From the NCBI GenBank assembly GCA_020744425.1, contig JAGMUV010000020.1, positions 1,116,001 to 1,180,000 of the forward strand: DNA of 64,000 nucleotides, given 5' to 3'. The notes under the pieces were generated by a model that worked only from the letters and a program-made list of their open reading frames with translations, was not told the origin of the DNA and ran no database searches. The position numbers were made by a program, and so were the translations under genes. Origin of the DNA: Dactylonectria macrodidyma (lineage: Eukaryota > Ascomycota > Sordariomycetes > Hypocreales > Nectriaceae). Of this stretch, positions 44,729 to 57,620 are shown piece after piece. The first letter of the stretch is position 1, and the number at the start of each line of letters is the position of its first letter.

Positions 44729-46598
44729 TTAAGCCTCCTCGTTCTCCATCTTGCGATCAAGAGCATTGGGCTCGTTGGATCCCTTGTAGCTAGACTTGGC
44801 AAGGTTGTTGAGCTCATCCTCGCGGGTGTCAAGGTGTCGGAAGCAGAACCAAAAGGCGATTCCACCGACAAACGAGATGCAGGCGACGGTAGTGTAGTTC
44901 CAAACCAGTAGGGGGTCGATGCTGAGAGGGACAAAGGCCTGGCCGATAGCGGCGGAGATGGCGCTCATGAACAGGTTGACACTCATGACGAGCGACTTCA
45001 TGTTCTCGGGGGCCTTGGAGTAGGCGTACTCGTACGAGGTGACGTTGGTGAAGATCTCGGCGAGACCGATGAGGATGTAGGGCAAAGACTGGGCCCAGAC
45101 GTTGATGGGCGCGGCCTCGCAGTCGTCGCCGTTGGGGTACCAGCCGCAGGAGCCCATCTCGTAGATGTAGTACTGCATGACGGCCGAGGCGACCATGGAC
45201 AGGGCAGCGATGATGAAGCCGACGGTCATACGCTTGATGGGGGTGAAGGCGATGCCGAGCTTGCGGAGACCGGGGTAGAGCACGTGGTCGATGATGGGGA
45301 TCATGACGACGATGGAGATGGGGTTGAGGTTCTGGATGACGTCGTTGGGCGTGCCGTGGAGCTGCATGGTAGCGGCCTGGGTGGTGAGGTTACCAGTCAT
45401 CTGGTTGTAGGCGAGGAAGAAGACGGGCAGGAAGAGGAAGACCTTGCAGGCCTCGAGGCCTCGCACGACTTCAGAAACCCAGGCGTCGTCGTAGGTCATC
45501 CATTCGGGGCGAGAGTCGACGGGGATGCGCGAGGGCTTGGCCAGCTCCCAGTCCAGCTTGAAGGGCTTGCACTGCTTCTGCACATACCAGAACATCTTGA
45601 GGAACTTGGACAGCACGGAGCCGGTCGGGGGCGACAGCTTGTAGTTCTTCTTGTTGAGGGCCAGCACGACGGGGGCGACGAGGAAGAGAGCCGTGGGGAT
45701 GAGGAAGGCGAGCCAGAAGCCGACGTACTTCTCAACGTAGACCATGCCGATCTGGCCAGCGAGCGAGCCGATGTTGATGCAGAAGTAAAAGTACAGGAAG
45801 ACGCGGGTGTTGGTCACAGCAGGATCAACGATGACGCGCTCGCCAGACTCGAGCGTCTTAACGTGCATGCGAGTGTCCTCATTTTGTTCGGCCAGGAGGG
45901 GGGAGACATTGGCCTTGAAGAAACCAGTGCCGACGCAGAGGGTGAGCAGACCGATGATGAAGGCGGCAAAGGCAGAATCGGGCTTGATGATGACGCCGGG
46001 GGCGGAGGCGGCGACGAGGATAACGTGGGCGATGGTCGAGATGCTGATGGCAATGTGGATGGTCCAGAAACGACCGAGACGAGCGTCAGCGATCCAGGCA
46101 CTAGATGGTGTTAGTGAATGCAGTTTGATAGAGGGGTCGTCAACGCAAAACTTACCCAACAAGGGGCATGACATAGGCGAAGAACTGGTTGAAGAGAGAC
46201 AGAGCCTGGGCAGCCTGCGAGCCCATGCCGAGGGCACCAGCCTGGGCATCAGCAGCAGACGGGTCCGTAGGCGCGCCGGTCGTCGAGCCATCAGGCAGCG
46301 GCTGCGCGATGAAGTTTGTGTAGAGGACGGAAGAGCCATAGTAGGAGAAACGCTCGCACAGCTCGACAAAGGCGATAGTGTACATGCTCCACTTGATGGC
46401 ACCCGAGACGCGGCGCAGGGTGCGCAGATCCTCATCCGAGGGCACGGGGAGGTCGTCATCGGAGAGGGAGCGCGAGTCGACGCCCATCTCCTTGTTCAAG
46501 TGGCCGTGGGCAGGAATCTGCGGGATGCCGTGGGTCTCCGGGTCGACGAGGCCGGACTGCGCGATGGCGTCGTGGTCGAGGTTGACGGTGGTAGTCAT
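44729..46598 (-). CDS. PTR2: PTR2-type proton-coupled peptide transporter
   Basis: Minus-strand exons 46598-46156 and 46100-44729 (55-nt intron, GTAAGT...TAG) encode 604 residues, normal for fungal POT-family carriers. The junction restores PLVGAWIADARLGRFWTI. Early hallmark ELCERFSYYGSSVLYTNFI and the PTR2 signature FYFCINIGSLAGQ are present, with about 12 membrane helices. The N-terminal 80 residues are polar and cytosolic. Role: uptake of di- and tripeptides with protons at the plasma membrane, feeding on protein breakdown products. Very long upstream gene-free DNA (5.9 kb) suggests an extended, nutrient-controlled promoter, but no specific site was proven. The symbol is by family resemblance. 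Confidence 0.94.
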
Positions 46599-49240
46599 GA
46601 TGGGCTCTCTGTCAAGGGTGGTGTTGATAGGAGAGGATGGAGAGATGAAACCTGGGAAGAGGGATGGAGAGGAAAAGAGCAACTTCGAGACGGAGATGGG
46701 GAGCAGGTCTTATATCAAAAAACAAAACACCATCCCACATCGACTGCGACGCGGGCATCCCGTTCGCCACCAGTTCGTTCGCAGACGGCCCTCCGGGGAC
46801 CACCAAGCCAACGAACGGGGCAACAACCTCCATGCCATGATAGCCCCCGGTCGGAGTCCCAGACGATCCCCAAGCCACCTCCAGACAAATGGACGCGGAG
46901 GCTAGAGAGCAAATTGCCGCATCGGGCAGGTCGCCCACGCGTCAAAGGCGGGACAGCAAGGCTCGAAAGAGGAACAAAAGTCCCAGCAAGCTCACAGAGG
47001 AGAAAGTCTTCTAAGTCGATTGGGAGACACAACGCTAGAGAGCCCACCCTCGGTCGAGGCGTGCAGGGGAGGGACGCGGCTGTTGGTTTCTGGAGGGTGG
47101 ACCAACCGGCCGGGAAAGCACCCAAGCGGGAACAAGTAACAAGGGCGTAGGGGGGAGGGAGAGGGAGTGGAGACCCGGACCCCGGGTGGGGCCTTGCGGG
47201 TCCGCCGGGGTCGCCAAGAACATGGCGCACTTCGGCCCTATTTCCAGCAGAAGAAGGGGCTTTAGGCCTAAATGGGAAGGTGGCGAGAACATGTCCTAGA
47301 TGGCATCCCATTCGAACAAGTTGACAGGTTCGGGGGAGGACAAAGGGAGGGAGGCGATTTGCACAAGCGGCCAATGAATCGCTCGACGAATGCAAATCGA
47401 AGAGCCCAGAGACGCTTCTCTCGTGTGGCCTCGCCGGGATGGACAAACGGCAAGCCGGAATGAAGCGAGGGGAGGGTGTCATGACACGGCGATCCCATCA
47501 TGGCTGCTCAGCTGTTTTGTCTGGGCTGGATGCTTCTCGCCGCTGGTCCTTGTGGCTTCTGGAAGCCCCATCTATCTCAAGTCGTTCGATGGAACCTTAC
47601 ACTCAGGTACGAAGGGAGATAACGTAGGGTCGGAGGGTCATCCCAGCAGACGCATCTGCATTGCGCACAGCGTCGGTCACCGGTAATCGCCCCCCCGAGA
47701 TATCACATTACCAGCCATCAGACGAGATACGATGCCTCATGCCTACGCCTAATTGACGGGCCTGAAACTCTCATTACTAATAGAGAGTAACCCGAGCCGT
47801 GCAACGCTCTCCAAACCGGCCCTGCATGAAAGATGATGGAGTGGCGCATCGCATCGCAACATATGCCGAGGCTCACGTAGTTTCCCTCCCTCCCTCCCGC
47901 CAATGCAACAACCGTCTTGCAACAGCCGCCGGAAATAGACACGGAATAGGTGTGCAGGCTGCCGCTTCGGCTTCCGCGAGCAGAAAGGACGGGTGTCATG
48001 TCAGGGCTCGTTGGTTGCACACTGAATCCCTCCCACCCCTCCACGGCCATCGCCCGGCTCCGAGATTTGCGTCATCTCGATCAGTCCAGCCTCGGCTTCC
48101 AGGGGGTGGTTTGTCGGGGCTAGCCGTGTGTGGCAGTAGCTGCTGTGGCGCTGCCCTCTTTTTTTTTTTTTCTCCGTGGCGTTTAGGGGGTTGCGTGGGT
48201 GGCTTAACTGGAATACGGTTTTTCTTGTTCAGCTTCTAGGTTTTTCTGGGGGAGGCGAAAAACAGGATATCGATGTGAACCTCGGCTGGCGTTGGTTGAT
48301 ATGCCGAAAATCTTGGACAGAATGGCATTTGGAAACATCAAATGATACGAAGAACAGAATTGTGCACAGAGATAGAAGGGATCGCCCGGAACACGGCAAG
48401 GTGAAGATAGTGGCCGGATTGGCCATGCTGTGATGCAGATGTCCATCGTTGTTCGTGTCCCAATAGCAGTTGATCTCACAACACCACCAACCAGCAAAAA
48501 CCACCCAGGGTCTACCACCCTTGGCGATATCTTGGCGATGCATTCCCCTGGTCCCCGAAGCACTTGACATGAACCGATCGTGCATACAGCCCACGTCCCA
48601 AGATTTCGCAATCGAAGATGCAATTCCCATTACACCACCTCGCATGTTTCACTCCCCGATCCCATATTGCCACACGAGCAGTCACCCACTCACAATAACT
48701 AAATTCACTATCTATCACGCAGAAAACATGCACAGCAGTTGATCCCGTTACGTGATGTTTCAGCACGTCACCGCGCACAGTTATCGCGAAGCTCAAGTGG
48801 CGCGACCGCCGCCCTCCTATCCAATGTAACCGTAACCTTCCTAAACAGGGTTGGAGTCAGCTCTTCAGTCTCTGTGCTGCAACGCGTCGGCCGTTTCCGT
48901 GGCGGCAAGGAACCAAGGCGTGGATCGATTTTTCTCAGCAGCTTCTATCTATCCAGTCGATAATGCACAGCTACTACAGACGCCCATGCGCTTATTTGCG
49001 GGGGCGGCCATGGAGTGATACAGAGACGAGAGAGGCGAAGAAGCGATAGGGGCAATGGAGAGCACCCACGAGGGGGTTGTCGAGACACAGCGACATTTTC
49101 CAAACTGCCCACAACTTCTCAACGCCTCCCCACAGCAATCCACGCGTCCTATCAATCCCGCCTCATGTTGCAGTAAACGCCACGCCACGGTAAGACAGGT
49201 GGCGTTCATCTACGCACTGAACAAACGCCTCCTCCACGAT

Positions 49241-49349
49241 TCATCCCCAGATTCAAGAATACATCTCTCGTAACGAAAATGCCCTCTTTTCCCATCATCC
49301 CCAGATTCAAAGATACCTCTCTCGTAATGAAAACGCCATGTTTTTCCCC
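49241..49349 (+). repeat. Tandem duplication, two 54-55 bp units
   Basis: Unit 1 (49241-49294) and unit 2 (49295-49349) both start TCATCCCCAGATTCAA and contain CTCTCTCGTAA and GAAAA; differences are few substitutions. The unit length of about 18 codons is probably accidental, as no gene is evident. Confidence 0.75.
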
Positions 49350-52047
49350 AGCTTCCCCATTGAGGCTCTCGCGATGTGTCTTCGAGCCTAGAGTTTGCGG
49401 GGAAAGCCCGACGACAGCCGCAGCAAAAGAGCGGAATGATAGTTCGCGATGGTTTTTTTTTTTCTCTCGTAACACACGGCTATTGAAAGGCTAGATATGC
49501 ACAAGTTCTCGCCTCAACTAGATGCCGCCTTGCCGCCCTGCCCTCCATCCCAGGTACAGCACAGGCACAAGCGCAGAATCCCACTGAGACCGTACCAATA
49601 GTGCAGCATTCAACCCGTCACTCTATCTCTCTCTGGGAACTTTTGGAGCCCCGATGGAGCAACGATCTATCGTGCATGTAACCTGCCGTCCGGTGTCTCC
49701 AGTTATGCCCGGACCACCCAACCCTTTCTGAGGACCTTTGTCTAGCGGCGCCAGAGGATCCCGAGCAGGCCCCTCAACCCCTCTAGCAAAGGAACCTTTC
49801 CCCCACCCATTCGGAGGAAAAAGAATGGAGACAGGGGGAGAAAAGCCCTGGAAAAAAACATGGGAGCATGGCAAGGAGGCTCCCCAGTTAGCGTAACCAG
49901 CGGAGCGGAGAGCGGCGGGGTGGGGCAGGTGGCCAAGACCTGTGAGTTTTGTCTCCGTTGAACTTTTGAAGCTTCATCTTTGATGCTTGACTACCACTAC
50001 ATACCAACCTACCGCTGCGACGACTGTAACTGGATGCTTTACGCATATACGGCCACCGACTCATGAACATTCCCTGGACACATGATTCCAAAATACAATC
50101 CCCACGTCGGCGAGACCCCCTCACCTCTCCCCATCCCCCAAATCTCCACCTCCATCTCAGCTTTCTTCTGCTTCTCTCGCTTACGCACTTTCACGGCACG
50201 GCGAGCAGAGCCGCAGTCTGCAACCTGGAGGAGAAGGCGAACTTGCCTGCGTCGATTCGCGCTAGGGAAACACGAAGCGCACGTCTCTGGTGCTAGACGC
50301 GCCGACGGAGTGAGGCCAACGTCTCGGCGCCACATGTTTCTACATTGTAGGCCTGTAGTAGCGCAGCTCATGGTCCTGGCGTAATTATCTGACGACTCTC
50401 ACTTCACTCCGCCAACTCGCGCAGTATCAGCCAATATTTTTAGCCAGTAATCTTCTCCCAGACAGGCATGTCTTGTTAGTATTCCCATCCTTCGCATGCC
50501 TGGCCGGAAGTGCCAAAGTGCAATCCAACATCCCGCACATGTGGCAAGAAATCGTAATGAGCGACCTGGCTCTTTCACTCCAACCCATCATCAGACACAA
50601 ACCCAACCCATAAAGCAGCAGCTCGCAAACAAGCTCGGAAATTGAAAGCCCGGACATAATGCAGGGCCCTCCGAGCCCCGTCGTATAAGCTACCCATCTA
50701 ATGTTAAGTCAACTCTACGACAGCTTTCGCCCCGTTCCCACCATCCCCATGCAGGAGTCTTGACAAAGAGTCCCTCATGCCAGCTCTTAGCTCCCAATAG
50801 TCAAACCAGCCCCGGATCCATGTCCGGTAGATCTGGATGCCTTTTTCGGATTGCAGTTCCCACATCACTTGCTGCATGCGGCAAACGTTGACTAAAAACT
50901 TCAATTACGAAAGCAGAGACCTCTTGTCGTTCGGGGCAGGTCATTGAGCTGAGGGTCTTGGTGGAGTTCTTGTAGCCGTTTGGCGATTGCACCATCGCCG
51001 ACGTGCCCCACGGCCCCGGGTCCTTTTGTAGATCTGGCACTGGACCCGCGTTGTGTCCATGCTTCGTTACGTGTTTCTGATGCTCATTGATATCTCTGGT
51101 CATTCGTTGTTGTTCGAGACTGACAATGACAAGTAATTATCTCGTGCTGGGAGTGGTTCTTCGGGCGCGTCGTCTTCCCTTCTTGGGCCATGCTCATATT
51201 GGATGATGCTTCCATTGTGCACCTCAGTTGAGGCGTGAGCACTAACGGTTCAGCGAAACCCCTGAACGGGAGGGACAGTTCAAGAGTCACTTCTTCCTAC
51301 AACATCACAATACCGATAGAACTGAAAGCCCCAGTGTTCAGGCAACCGCATATCGCATCCGCCTGTGGTGAGCTGTCACATCGCGCCGCCAAATTCAACA
51401 CCCACTCTCCAAACTCCACCAACAGACGACTGGCTCACTTCAGTTTCACCACCGACAATCATCCTAGGCAGCCGAATTCCACAGCGCACACTCGTCAAAA
51501 ACACCAGGCACCGACAATTCTCCCATCTCCATCTCACCCCTTATTTGTCTCTCTCCTTTCTTTATCCGGATGACTTAGCCTGTTTCCCCAGCGACAACAG
51601 AAAAATATCTCCCCAGTGAGGCCGAGAACAACGGGCACATTCTGCTAGGCAGACGGATAAGGGATAGGCAGGCGACCGACAGCATCCAACCAGCCGTGGT
51701 GGTTGAAGAAGTCTTCAATCAACCAAGGCAAAAATGTCATGTTTATGTGTGTTTTTGCTTTTACTTGGCGCATCGGCTGGCCAACGGCTGAGGACCGATG
51801 TGTGCACCCGTCGAGCATCCTGTCCGTATCCTTGTCTCGGTGTGCGCTGGGCATGAGATCAGCGACACATTCAATCGCTCCGGCTCAAGCGGTGAGCACC
51901 GTGAATAGCGACTGTGGCTGGCAACACAATGAGTTTGCAATCTGTGAACGTCGACAATCCTGGAAGAGACATTGCTAGACTATCACTAGAGGTTGCCATC
52001 CGGTCTCAACCCAGCGGATGGCGCTCCAAAGTCCACTAGCTAGTTAC

Positions 52048-52162
52048 ACAGCCAACGCAGAACAACTGACACATCAACAAAAGAAACACAACTACCTCCC
52101 CATCCAGCACGTAAATAGAGTCGGCCAACGGAACAGCCAGCGCACAACAACTGACACATCAA
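52048..52162 (+). repeat. Direct repeat pair, 30 bp each
   Basis: 52048-52077 and 52133-52162 share ACAGCCA/GCGCA and ACAACTGACACATCAA with two or three differences, 85 bp apart, about 400-500 bp before the kinesin start codon. Confidence 0.6.
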
Positions 52163-52546
52163 AGTAACAAGTCTCTTTGCAACACTATCGCTTTTCACTT
52201 TCCCGCAACAGGGGGGAAGTAAGCATGTTCAGGAGAGCCAAGCGCTGTGGCACACGCCAGGACGCTGCTTGAATCAAGCCATGATTGTCATCAATGCAAG
52301 GGTTTGGCAAACAGCCATTCGCGCGCCCCTTGTTTGCTTATTCCAGGCAGCAGTAATTGCAGTAGTTTTTGTGTCTTTCACATACTGGTTGAATTAGATT
52401 GATATATTAGAGCAGCTCTGTTCCCGTTCCAGCAAACAACGGCGACCCATCATCACAACTAGACAGGTGTAGGCTACGCTAAACTTGCCTCGCACAATCT
52501 CACTCAGCGCCCGCCCCCTAATCACAACAAAAACAACACCGCCCTG

Positions 52547-54454
52547 ATGGATCGGTTCATCCTTGAAAATGCCGACCGGTACGAAAGCCTCGTCCAGCGC
52601 TTCGAGCCCCAGCTACCGTCGGAGCCTAAGGCCGAGGTCGCTCCGGCCGCCGACATGCTCGTCACGGCCCGGATCCGACCGCTGTTGCCCAACGAGGCCG
52701 GCTTGCCCCTCGCCCTGCGCCCCCGGGGACCCAGTCAGCCGAGCGTGCTGGACGTCCACGAGCTCCGGCAGCGGGTCCGCGGGTTGCCAACGATCAAGGT
52801 AACTAACTCTCAGTCGGGTTTATGTATATCAGCTAAATAGAAGTAAATAGTCCTACGACTTTGAAGTCGACCGCATCTTCCAGACCGACTGCACCACCGA
52901 GGACATCTATCGCGATGTCGTCAAGCCCCTGGTGCCCTGGGCCTACGACGGCGGCATCGGCACGCTCTTCGCCTACGGGCAGACGGGCTCCGGCAAGACG
53001 CACACCGTCAGCCAGCTGGAGCGCCTCGTCGCCGCGGAGCTCTTCAGTGGGACACTCGGTGGTCATCGCGATATTCGCATGACCATTGTCGAGCTGTTTG
53101 GCAATACTGCACTTGGTGAGATTTGCTTATGGCACGGGATCGCCCAGAGCAACAACTAACACAGTCACGAAGATCTCCTCAACGACCGAGCCTCCGTATC
53201 GGTGCTCCAGGACTCGTTCGGAACCACGCAACTGCACGGCGCAGTTGAGCACCACATCACCTCAGCGGCATCCATGCTCGCACTGGTCGAGACAGCCGCG
53301 TCATTCCGACGCACCGAAGCAACGGACAAGAGCAGCGCATCGTCCCGGTCGCACGCCGTCTGCCGCATCCGGCTCGTCAACGCCGCCCGGCCCTCGGCCG
53401 AAGACGGCGTACTATACCTGATCGACCTGGCCGGGTCCGAAGCTGCCCGCGACACGGCGGCCCACGGCCCCGCCCGGATCCGCGAGACGCGCGAGATCAA
53501 CACCAGCCTGTCGACGCTCAAGGACTGTATCCGCGGGAAAGCCGAAGCCAACGCGGCCGAGGCATCTGGACAGCGGAAGCCGCACGTTCCCTGGCGCCAG
53601 AGCTCGCTTACCAAGATCCTCAAGCACGTCCTGGACCCGGCTGCGTATCGGCCCTGCAAGACCGTTGTCATCGCCTGCGTCAACCCGTCGCTCGCTGACG
53701 TCCATCCAAGCCGCAACACGCTCCGGTACGCCGAGACGCTGCGGGTGCTGCTCCCACGACGCCCGCCGGTTGTCGACGATCCCAAGGCCCCCGTGACTTG
53801 GACTAACGAGATGCTGACGGAATGGATCAAAGAGAATGTGAGATGACCCCTTGATATCAGTGACGGCCTTAGTGCTCACCATCTATATAGTCCGGATCAC
53901 CCCCCATCGACCCAGCAATCCTCGCCCCCACCGAATCAGGAACCCAGCTCCTGCACCTCCCCGTCCCAGACTTCGAAGCCCGGTGCCTCGACACCCCCGG
54001 CGTCAGCCTTGAGCAGGCCCGAGCCTTCCGCGCGAAGCTATGGCTGATGCACATCGACTCGGAGGCGGCGCAGAACGGAGCCGACGATAGCGGCGAAAAC
54101 GACAACGGGAAGCCCAACAGCCGGGAGCCCCACTCGGTCGTCCGAGCCCTGCCGTGGAAGCAGCGCATCCGCTCCGGCATGTTCGTCGCCTGGGACCCGC
54201 CCTCGGGACATGCCCTGGAGCGGCCGGGCAAGAACTTTGCCGTCGTCATGGGCCTTGCTCGAGACAGCTCGAATATAAACTCCATGATCCCGGATGACGA
54301 TTACTGGCTGTGTGCGGATGTTCTTCTCAACAGCGCATCCAAGGGGTATGAGGTTCAAATGTGGCAACATGTGTCAATCGATGTTGCCCAGATGAGTGCC
54401 GAGGTCATCTTTGAGTACGATGCCTCCTCCAGACTCTACTACCTTGTCGTTTAG
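52547..54454 (+). CDS. Divergent kinesin motor protein
   Basis: Best model: exons 52547-52798, 52851-53095, 53165-53837 and 53891-54454, about 577 residues. The motor core is clear: ARIRPLLPNE, P-loop GQTGSGKTHT, switch I SSRSHAVC, switch II LIDLAGSE and TSLSTLKDCIRG. It ends near NTLRYAETL. The C-terminus lacks a long coiled coil and is short, unlike transport kinesins. Exon 2/3 is uncertain: the strongest donor (GTGAGA, 53116) leaves a one-base mismatch with the CAG at 53162-53164, while a weak GTTTGG donor at 53096 restores frame. Either an unusual intron or a lesion. Layout is nearest to kinesin-13-like or orphan fungal kinesins. Converges with the antiporter gene. Confidence 0.8.
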
Positions 54455-54791
54455 AGTCGTTTACCTAGAAGGCTCGACTGACATGTAAAAACCGGCGTTG
54501 GTACTCGCAAATAGACATCGCAAATAGAAAAGGATGGAATAAGATTGTGTGGGAAATGTTGTGTTCATAACTCGTGAATTCCTGGCCACTCCGCCGAGGC
54601 CTTGTCGTACACCATCCAAAATATGCGAATATCTTAATCCAACACATGTCTCATCACAATCTCTTCTTGTGCCAACCATGAGCATATCTCTATGTCCCAT
54701 CCATGTGTCGTATATCCAACTTGTAAAACCCAAGCCCAAAGACGCCATTCGCGTTCCTTATATCCTGAGAAAATGTACCAATCTGAAGCAT

Positions 54792-57620
54792 CTACTTTGA
54801 TTCCCCGCCTTTGATGACCAACAGTCCCGCGTTGATCCCTGCGCGAGCAAATCGATCACCCAAGACACCCACAGTTCGCTGAAACTCGCGCTCGAGGCCG
54901 AACTCAGCGTGGAGCAAGTTCTCGAAGCACGCGTGGTTTCTACCAGTGACAATCAAGTCGCCAACGTTAAGACGAGACTTGCCCACAGTCTCACGAGCCA
55001 CCGTAACGGCCCGGTCGGGAAGGTTTCGGACAGAGTCAACGATGACTTCGGTGAATGTGACACGACCCTCCAATGTCTTAGACGCATTTTTCTTGGCCGT
55101 GTTCAGAAGATCAAGATCGGTGGCCGACGGCTCTTGCGTCATCTGCTTGCCCACGCCACTACTAGTAGAGGGATCAGTGCTCTGGAAAGCCTGAGCATCT
55201 GGATCGTCATCGCTAAAGTTGAAGTGGGCGACGGTGATGGATACGTGAGGGTTGTGAGCCAGCTGGAGGACAAATAATAGGGCCATCCGGTCGTCTCTAC
55301 CACCGACGAACGGAACAAAGATGCGTTGGTCCTGGCTGACAGGAGAGCGCATGACGGGGCCGTCATGGGCGCTGTGCACCGAGAGTCCAGTAAAGGGGCT
55401 TCGAGAGAGAGTTGGTCGCTTAGTCCCACTCGCATCCTCGAGGCCTCGGTTGATGTAGACACCTGTGGTGCAGGTCGCTCGGTCAATGGCGCTCTGGACG
55501 TAGTCGATGTACGATTTGCTAAAGAAACGGTCATTTTGCGAGCTGGTCTCGAATGGCACGGACGAGTTGTCCTCGGCAAGACTGCCGTGAGAGCTCCAGG
55601 GAATGAGCATAAAGTCGGATTTGGCCTCTTCGGCGCGCTTGGAGATGGTCTCCGCATATGCCGACGTGGGAATAACCGAAACTTGACCAGCCACAGCAAC
55701 GCCATTGAGACGGGAGAAAGTCTGGAAGGCAGAGAAAACGGCATCGCGGTTAGCGAATTCGTCAAGATCTTCCGCTGCAGACATGAACGAAGAGAAACGC
55801 TCCGTGAGCTCGACAAGGCGAACACCGTTCACTTCGAGCGGGCGAGAGGCAGGTCGACTAGGCTCCACAGACATGACGCTGGAGGGAGCCGTCGTAGTCG
55901 CAGTACCATCCTCCTCCTTTTCCTTTGCTGTGGTGTTCAAGCTAGACGTCTTCTTTGCATCTCCGAGAAGGGAAATGAGGTTGAAGAGGCCGGAGAGAGC
56001 GTCGAGACGCAGGTGAAGTGTGATGCGACGGGTCTGAGCCTTGTCAAGGGCCTCTTCCATCCTGTTCTCAGAAGCCTGAGCCTCTGTGACAATCGGGTTG
56101 CCATCCCAGTCAATCTCTCCACGGCGCCACTTATCAACCTTCTCGCGATACCACATAGGGTAGAGCCACCTAGTCAGAGGTGTGGTTGTGACCGTCGTGA
56201 CCTAGAAAATGATTAATGTGTGCGATTTTAGTATAGAGCGTTGGACTTACCAGAGCCATGACGACGAAAATGGTAAAGGTGCGCTGTGACAGAATGCCTG
56301 CCTGCAGACCAATGTTCTACTAAACGTCAGTGTCTCGTCCAATACGTTGAAAACCTGGGACGTACCAAAACAATGAGTTCGACAAGACCCTTGCAACTCA
56401 TGAGGGCGCCAATGGTGAAGCTCTCGCGCCACAGACAGTTGCACATTCGAGCAGCAACGGAGCCGCCAAAGATCTTACCGAAAAAGGCACAAGCAATAAC
56501 AGCAATCACATAGCCCCAAGTCTTGCCATCATTGAGCAGACCGAGATCGGTGTTCAAGCCCGACAATGCAAAGTACAGGGGTAGCAGGAGGACAGTCACC
56601 AAATCCTCAATCTTCTCGGTGAGCTTGATCGCGAAGCCACCTTTAGGGCAGATGATGCCAACCAAGAAGGCGCCGAAGATAGCATGAACGCCAATGGCCG
56701 CTGTTTGTCCCAGTTAGCTTGTCACCTGCCTCGATTACGAACGGGGACGTACCAGTAAACCAAGAGGAGACCAGCACCATAAGCAAGGTCAATCCTGTGA
56801 TGGTCTGAGAAGGCCCATTCTGGATGCTATTGGTGCGGCGCAAAATCCAGAGGAAAGCAGGCCGCACGGCGAAGACGAGAAACAACACCCAGGCGACAGC
56901 GGTCAAGAATACATAGAGCGCTGTCAGACCGGATGCGTTGTTGACAAGCGCAACACTCAGGGCCAAGAGAACCCATCCAGTTACGTCGTTGCCAATTCCA
57001 GCCGCAAGAACTGTGACACCAACCGCAGTGCCAAGCAGCTGAAGCTCAGAGAGAATACGACACAGAACCGGGAAAGCAGTGATGGCGAGAGCAGTACCAA
57101 TGAAGAGCGCAAAAGTGCCAAACGACATGTCTTCCAAGGTGCTCTCGGCACGGAAGTCATGGTAAAGGCCCCAAGCAACGGCGACACCAAGACCGAAGGG
57201 GATAATCATGCTGGCGAGGCCTACACTAAGGGCAACACGCCAATTGCTGCGAAACATGCGAGTATCAACTTCGAGGCCGACGAGGAAGAGGAAGAGGAGC
57301 AAACCGAGGTTTGCGACGTTGGAGAGGACAGGCATGGATTCTGTGGGAAAGATGTTCTCCTGGAAACCAGGAATGCGCATCATGACGGAGGGACCCAGGA
57401 CGATGCCGCCGATGACCTCTGCGATGACGCGAGGCTGGCCGAACCGCGAGAGTGGGTAGTGGAGGAGGCGGCAGAAGACGATGATGATGATTGCCTGCAC
57501 AATGAAGAGGGCGATGGGGTCTTTGGGATTGTAGTGGATAGGATTGAGGCCTTCGAGAATACCGCCTTGAGGCTTTGCGCCCGTCGAAGCGGCGGCGGCG
57601 GCCGTTGTTGTTGCGGACAT
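54792..57620 (-). CDS. KHA1: Kha1-type K+(Na+)/H+ antiporter (CPA2 family)
   Basis: Four minus-strand exons, 57620-56753, 56700-56366, 56316-56251 and 56201-54792, join to 892 residues, near the length of yeast Kha1. The first two exons hold about 12 membrane helices, with GQPRVIAEVIGGIVLGPS, the exchange core GIGNDVTGWVLLAL and a GAFLVGIICPKGGF helix. The third exon is only 66 nt (NIGLQAGILSQRTF...). The fourth starts TTPLTRWLYPMWYREK and is a long cytosolic domain of universal-stress-like fold, acting as regulator. The expected role is alkali-cation/proton exchange in Golgi or other endomembranes, supporting pH and K+ balance. All junctions use standard borders and keep frame. The symbol is by family resemblance. 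Confidence 0.93.

Larger units (their letters stand above)
46599..52546. other. Long gene-free stretch between PTR2 and kinesin start codons
   Basis: About 5.9 kb with no gene I can support. GC is moderate, and pyrimidine-rich tracts, T runs (about 48159, 49450) and short random frames dominate. The left part must be the PTR2 promoter and the right part the kinesin promoter. Contains a 54-bp tandem duplication (49241-49349) and a 30-bp direct repeat pair (52048, 52133). Sequence is not RIP-like. Confidence 0.5.

Noticed and set aside
45284..47150. Long plus-strand open frames opposite PTR2
   Set aside because: Low-complexity Glu/Gly/Val-rich readings antisense to a well-supported transporter; codon shadow of the real gene.
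46715..47482. Minus-strand open frame of 255 codons upstream of PTR2
   Set aside because: Pro/Arg/Leu-rich composition, no motif, and it lies in the expected PTR2 promoter.
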